NCBI GenBank assembly: GCA_003152255.1
Contig: PLZT01000149.1
Location: 9,742 to 16,282, forward strand
Direction: 5' to 3'
From: Methylocystaceae bacterium
GTDB taxonomy: Bacteria; Pseudomonadota; Alphaproteobacteria; Rhizobiales; Beijerinckiaceae
Length of the DNA stretch: 6,541 nt
The notes beneath the pieces were generated by a model. The model ran no database searches and was not told the DNA's origin. It saw nothing but the letters and a program-made list of their open reading frames with translations. Made by a program: the position numbers and the translations under genes. Position 1 is the stretch's first letter, and each line of letters starts with the position of its first letter. Below, piece by piece: positions 5,176-6,541 of this stretch.

Positions 5176-5634
5176 ATGGCGAAGCGCCCCACCATCGCGG
5201 AACGGCGCTCTCGCCTATCGCCCCGCGTCGCGCTGGCGATAGCCGCCCGAGATGCAGAGCATGTCGCGCTCAAGGTCGCTGCCCGCGCTGCCCGGAGCAA
5301 AGTGGCGAAACGCGCACAGGCGGCTATCAAGCTCGCCTGTCATGAGGCCGCCGTGGCGCGCCGCCGCGCTGCGGAAAAGTCCAAACGCGACGCCGATCCC
5401 GAGCGCTTCCATGCGAAGGCTGCCCGTTACCGTGCCACCCACCACGAGGTCGAAGCGGCCCGCCATGCTCGGTTTTATGCCGCGCAGAAAGCCCGCGCTG
5501 TCGAGGCCGCTGTTGCGCTGGCAATCCGCTTAGATCGCAAGGCCGAACGCAAGGCCCAGCGCAAGGCGAAGGCGCTGGCGTATCAGGTTGCCTATTACCT
5601 CTCTCATCGCGGCGCTCGGCAGCCGAGCCCCTGA
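5176..5634 (+). CDS. Highly basic Ala/Arg/Lys-rich helical protein, unknown function
   Basis: A 152-residue protein, about 30% alanine and 16% arginine, with many lysines. It is almost entirely predicted helix, with short AAAR and RKAERKAQRKAK runs. The middle part (DPERFHAKAARYRATHHEVE, then AARHARFYAAQKAR) has a near-repeat of about 17 residues with Tyr/Phe-Arg positions. This resembles the 'RYRA.(N/H)PE..RA' repeats of some phage-encoded basic proteins. A nucleic-acid-binding or packaging role is plausible. ATG 5176 is nine bases after the capsid-like gene stop with only a weak AGG upstream, so translation may rely on reinitiation. Codon bias is GC-rich throughout. No known domain; function is inference from composition and position. 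Confidence 0.6.
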   Translation: MAKRPTIAERRSRLSPRVALAIAARDAEHVALKVAARAARSKVAKRAQAAIKLACHEAAVARRRAAEKSKRDADPERFHAKAARYRATHHEVEAARHARFYAAQKARAVEAAVALAIRLDRKAERKAQRKAKALAYQVAYYLSHRGARQPSP

Positions 5635-5706
5635 CATGCAAAAACGGGTAGTGTTTCAGTTTGAAATTTAAGCCCCTTGACGCGGCCTCGCGCCGCTCCC
5701 ATTCCG

Positions 5707-5732
5707 TGGTATGCTTAGGGCAAAGCAGGAGG
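5707..5732 (+). promoter_or_regulatory. Extended -10 promoter and strong ribosome binding site before the 81-residue gene
   Basis: TG-G-TATGCT (5707-5715) is an extended -10 element carrying the same hexamer as the promoter at 3818-3823. No -35 lies at normal distance; TTGACG at 5677-5682 is 27 bases away. AGGAGG (5727-5732) is a full Shine-Dalgarno match four bases before ATG 5737. A hairpin GCGGC (5682-5686) / GCCGC (5692-5696) lies upstream. The ribosome binding site is firm; the promoter is tentative. Confidence 0.4.
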
Positions 5733-5736
5733 CGTC

Positions 5737-5982
5737 ATGCGGCGGTATTTGATTAAGCGAAGTGGCAGCGCAGGAGTCACGCAATATCAACGGAATGAGC
5801 TAGCGAATGCGCTCTGGATCGCGTTACATTTTATCGACGATGGCCCTTCAGGCCTCTCAACAACATTGATCGATACCAAAACGGGCGTGGAATACGACAC
5901 GGATCAAATCCGCGAGTTGGCAGCGCAAACTCCAGCTTGGCAAAACTCCAGTTTTGAGGCCCCCGATGCCAACCGGCCCTAA
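5737..5982 (+). CDS. Hypothetical protein (81 residues)
   Basis: ATG 5737 has a full AGGAGG four bases upstream, the best ribosome binding site in the window. The protein looks globular and soluble: an N-terminal strand (MRRYLIKRSG), a helix with QRNELANALWIALHFIDDG (18-36), a strand pair around STTLIDTKTGVEYDTD (41-56), and a helix IRELAAQ. A 'strand, long helix, then hairpin ending in TG.EYD' layout occurs in small rhizobial proteins of unknown function. Composition is less GC-extreme than the genes to its left. Its tail overlaps the start of the MPTGPKGEKRP remnant by 17 bases. It seems separate from the phage-like unit, with its own control signals. Confidence 0.65.
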   Translation: MRRYLIKRSGSAGVTQYQRNELANALWIALHFIDDGPSGLSTTLIDTKTGVEYDTDQIRELAAQTPAWQNSSFEAPDANRP

Positions 5983-6025
5983 AGGCGAGAAGCGCCCCGC
6001 CGACGTGATCGCCAATACTGCCTAA
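5966..6025 (+). pseudogene. Truncated 5' end of the MPTGPKGEKRP small-protein gene
   Basis: Reads MPTGPKGEKRPADVIANTA and then stops (TAA 6023-6025). This N-terminus is characteristic of a small basic protein widespread in Rhizobiales, usually about 60-75 residues, continuing after 'ADVIGNAV' into an Ala/Lys/Arg-rich body. Here it ends at residue 19, so the rest has been lost or replaced. The start codon lies inside the end of the 81-residue gene in another frame. No clear ribosome binding site is present. It is most likely a relic, perhaps a rearrangement scar. Confidence 0.6.
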
Positions 6026-6151
6026 ATCCTAGACGCCATCGAATCGGTCGGCGTCGAGTTCATCGCCGATGAATGGCGGCGAGGCGGACGTGAGACTCAA
6101 GAAATGAGCGGACTGTCGAAAAAACTGATAATAGCGGCAGAGGGAACGTGA
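6026..6151 (+). pseudogene. Possible C-terminal remnant of an XRE-type regulator
   Basis: Directly after the TAA at 6023-6025 and in the same frame, the sequence reads ILDAIESVGVEFIADEWRRG, then an unrelated tail with GLSKKLIIAAEGT, and stops at 6149-6151. 'AL/I E..GVEFI..' followed by Gly/Arg-rich sequence is the usual end of short alphaproteobacterial XRE regulators. No start codon or helix-turn-helix part is present, so this would be a 3' fragment. The resemblance covers only about 20 residues, so chance is possible. Confidence 0.35.
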
Positions 6152-6231
6152 GTTTTTTGCCTAAATCCGGTCGGCGGACACGTTTCGAAAAGGATTGTTC
6201 CTCTAATATGCGACCGGTTGAAGCCGCATGC

Positions 6232-6541
6232 GGAGGTTATCTTGAGCTGGTGCGACAAATTGGCCTCTACGCCGACGATTGGGTTTGGGCTTGAGCCGCA
6301 CTTTAGGCCGGCGAGCCTTATTCTAGACGCGATGGCACCCCTTCTCGATCTTCAGATGATTGGTGCAAATCAAACGTTTAGTTTGGATAAACAAGAGGCA
6401 TTTGATTTGATATTTACTCTAAGAGAAGGCTTTCAATACTCGGTTTCACCAAGTAAGACGTCTGTTGCTTTCACCCATAGACTGGAGATAATGAATCAGA
6501 GCGCTGGAGCCCCCGTGGCTAAGAACCTGACTCGAAATTCA
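6232..6541 (+). CDS. 5' part of an unrecognised gene, running off the window
   Basis: GGAGGT at 6232-6237 is four bases before TTG 6242, and the frame stays open for 100 codons to the last base. The protein starts MSWCDKLASTPTIGFGLEP and continues with hydrophobic/charged helix patterns (SLILDAMAPLLDLQ, KQEAFDLIFTLREG) and strands (FQYSVSPSKTSVAFTHRLEI). It appears to be a soluble cytoplasmic protein. I do not recognise the family. Codon use becomes noticeably AT-richer from about 6360 on (AAT, TTT, GAT, TTG), unlike the genes to the left, which suggests recent acquisition. The TTG start rests on the ribosome binding site; ATG 6332 is an in-frame alternative but lacks one. Confidence 0.6.

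Noticed and set aside
1..6541. tRNA gene or attachment-site duplication
   Set aside because: No T-arm or cloverleaf pattern was seen on either strand, and no long direct repeat flanks 2040-6150 within the window.

Overview
The window is GC-rich, with alphaproteobacterial (most likely Rhizobiales) character. The pyrG product has the form usual in that group, and a remnant starting MPTGPKGEKRPADVI belongs to a small protein common in rhizobial genomes. Genus cannot be fixed from the sequence alone.

Layout. (1) 1-741: the 3' end of pyrG (CTP synthase, glutaminase domain), a conserved chromosomal gene, with a weak hairpin after it. (2) 947-2047: a multi-pass membrane protein resembling Wzy-type polysaccharide polymerases. 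It stops abruptly inside what looks like a conserved C-terminal motif, so the gene appears cut near 2035-2050. (3) 2048-3016: about 970 bases with no convincing gene. This stretch holds AT-rich islands, several inverted repeats, and two arrays of three 9-bp direct repeats spaced exactly 84 bp apart. (4) 3017-3397: a small XRE-type helix-turn-helix regulator preceded by an 8-bp palindrome. (5) 3398-3863: a C-rich intergenic stretch with a 14-bp direct repeat. It ends in a candidate promoter whose start site would lie in a perfect 10-bp palindrome. (6) 3864-5634: a five-gene rightward unit. Three small overlapping genes are followed by a 180-residue beta-rich protein resembling phage capsid cement proteins and by a very basic Ala/Arg-rich protein. 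(7) 5737-5982: an 81-residue unknown protein with a strong ribosome binding site. (8) 5966-6151: debris of the MPTGPKGEKRP gene and possibly of an XRE regulator. (9) 6242 to the end: the start of an unrecognised, more AT-rich gene that runs off the window.

Interpretation. The region from about 2040 to 6150 looks like a decayed or very compact mobile element, phage-like in its small coupled genes, repressor-like proteins with palindromic operators, and capsid-like product. It seems to have been placed into, or left beside, a polysaccharide polymerase gene downstream of pyrG. No integrase, terminase, portal, major capsid protein or replication protein is visible here, so the mobile-element reading is an inference. 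The most unusual non-coding signals are the paired 9-bp repeat arrays and the two palindrome-controlled promoter regions.
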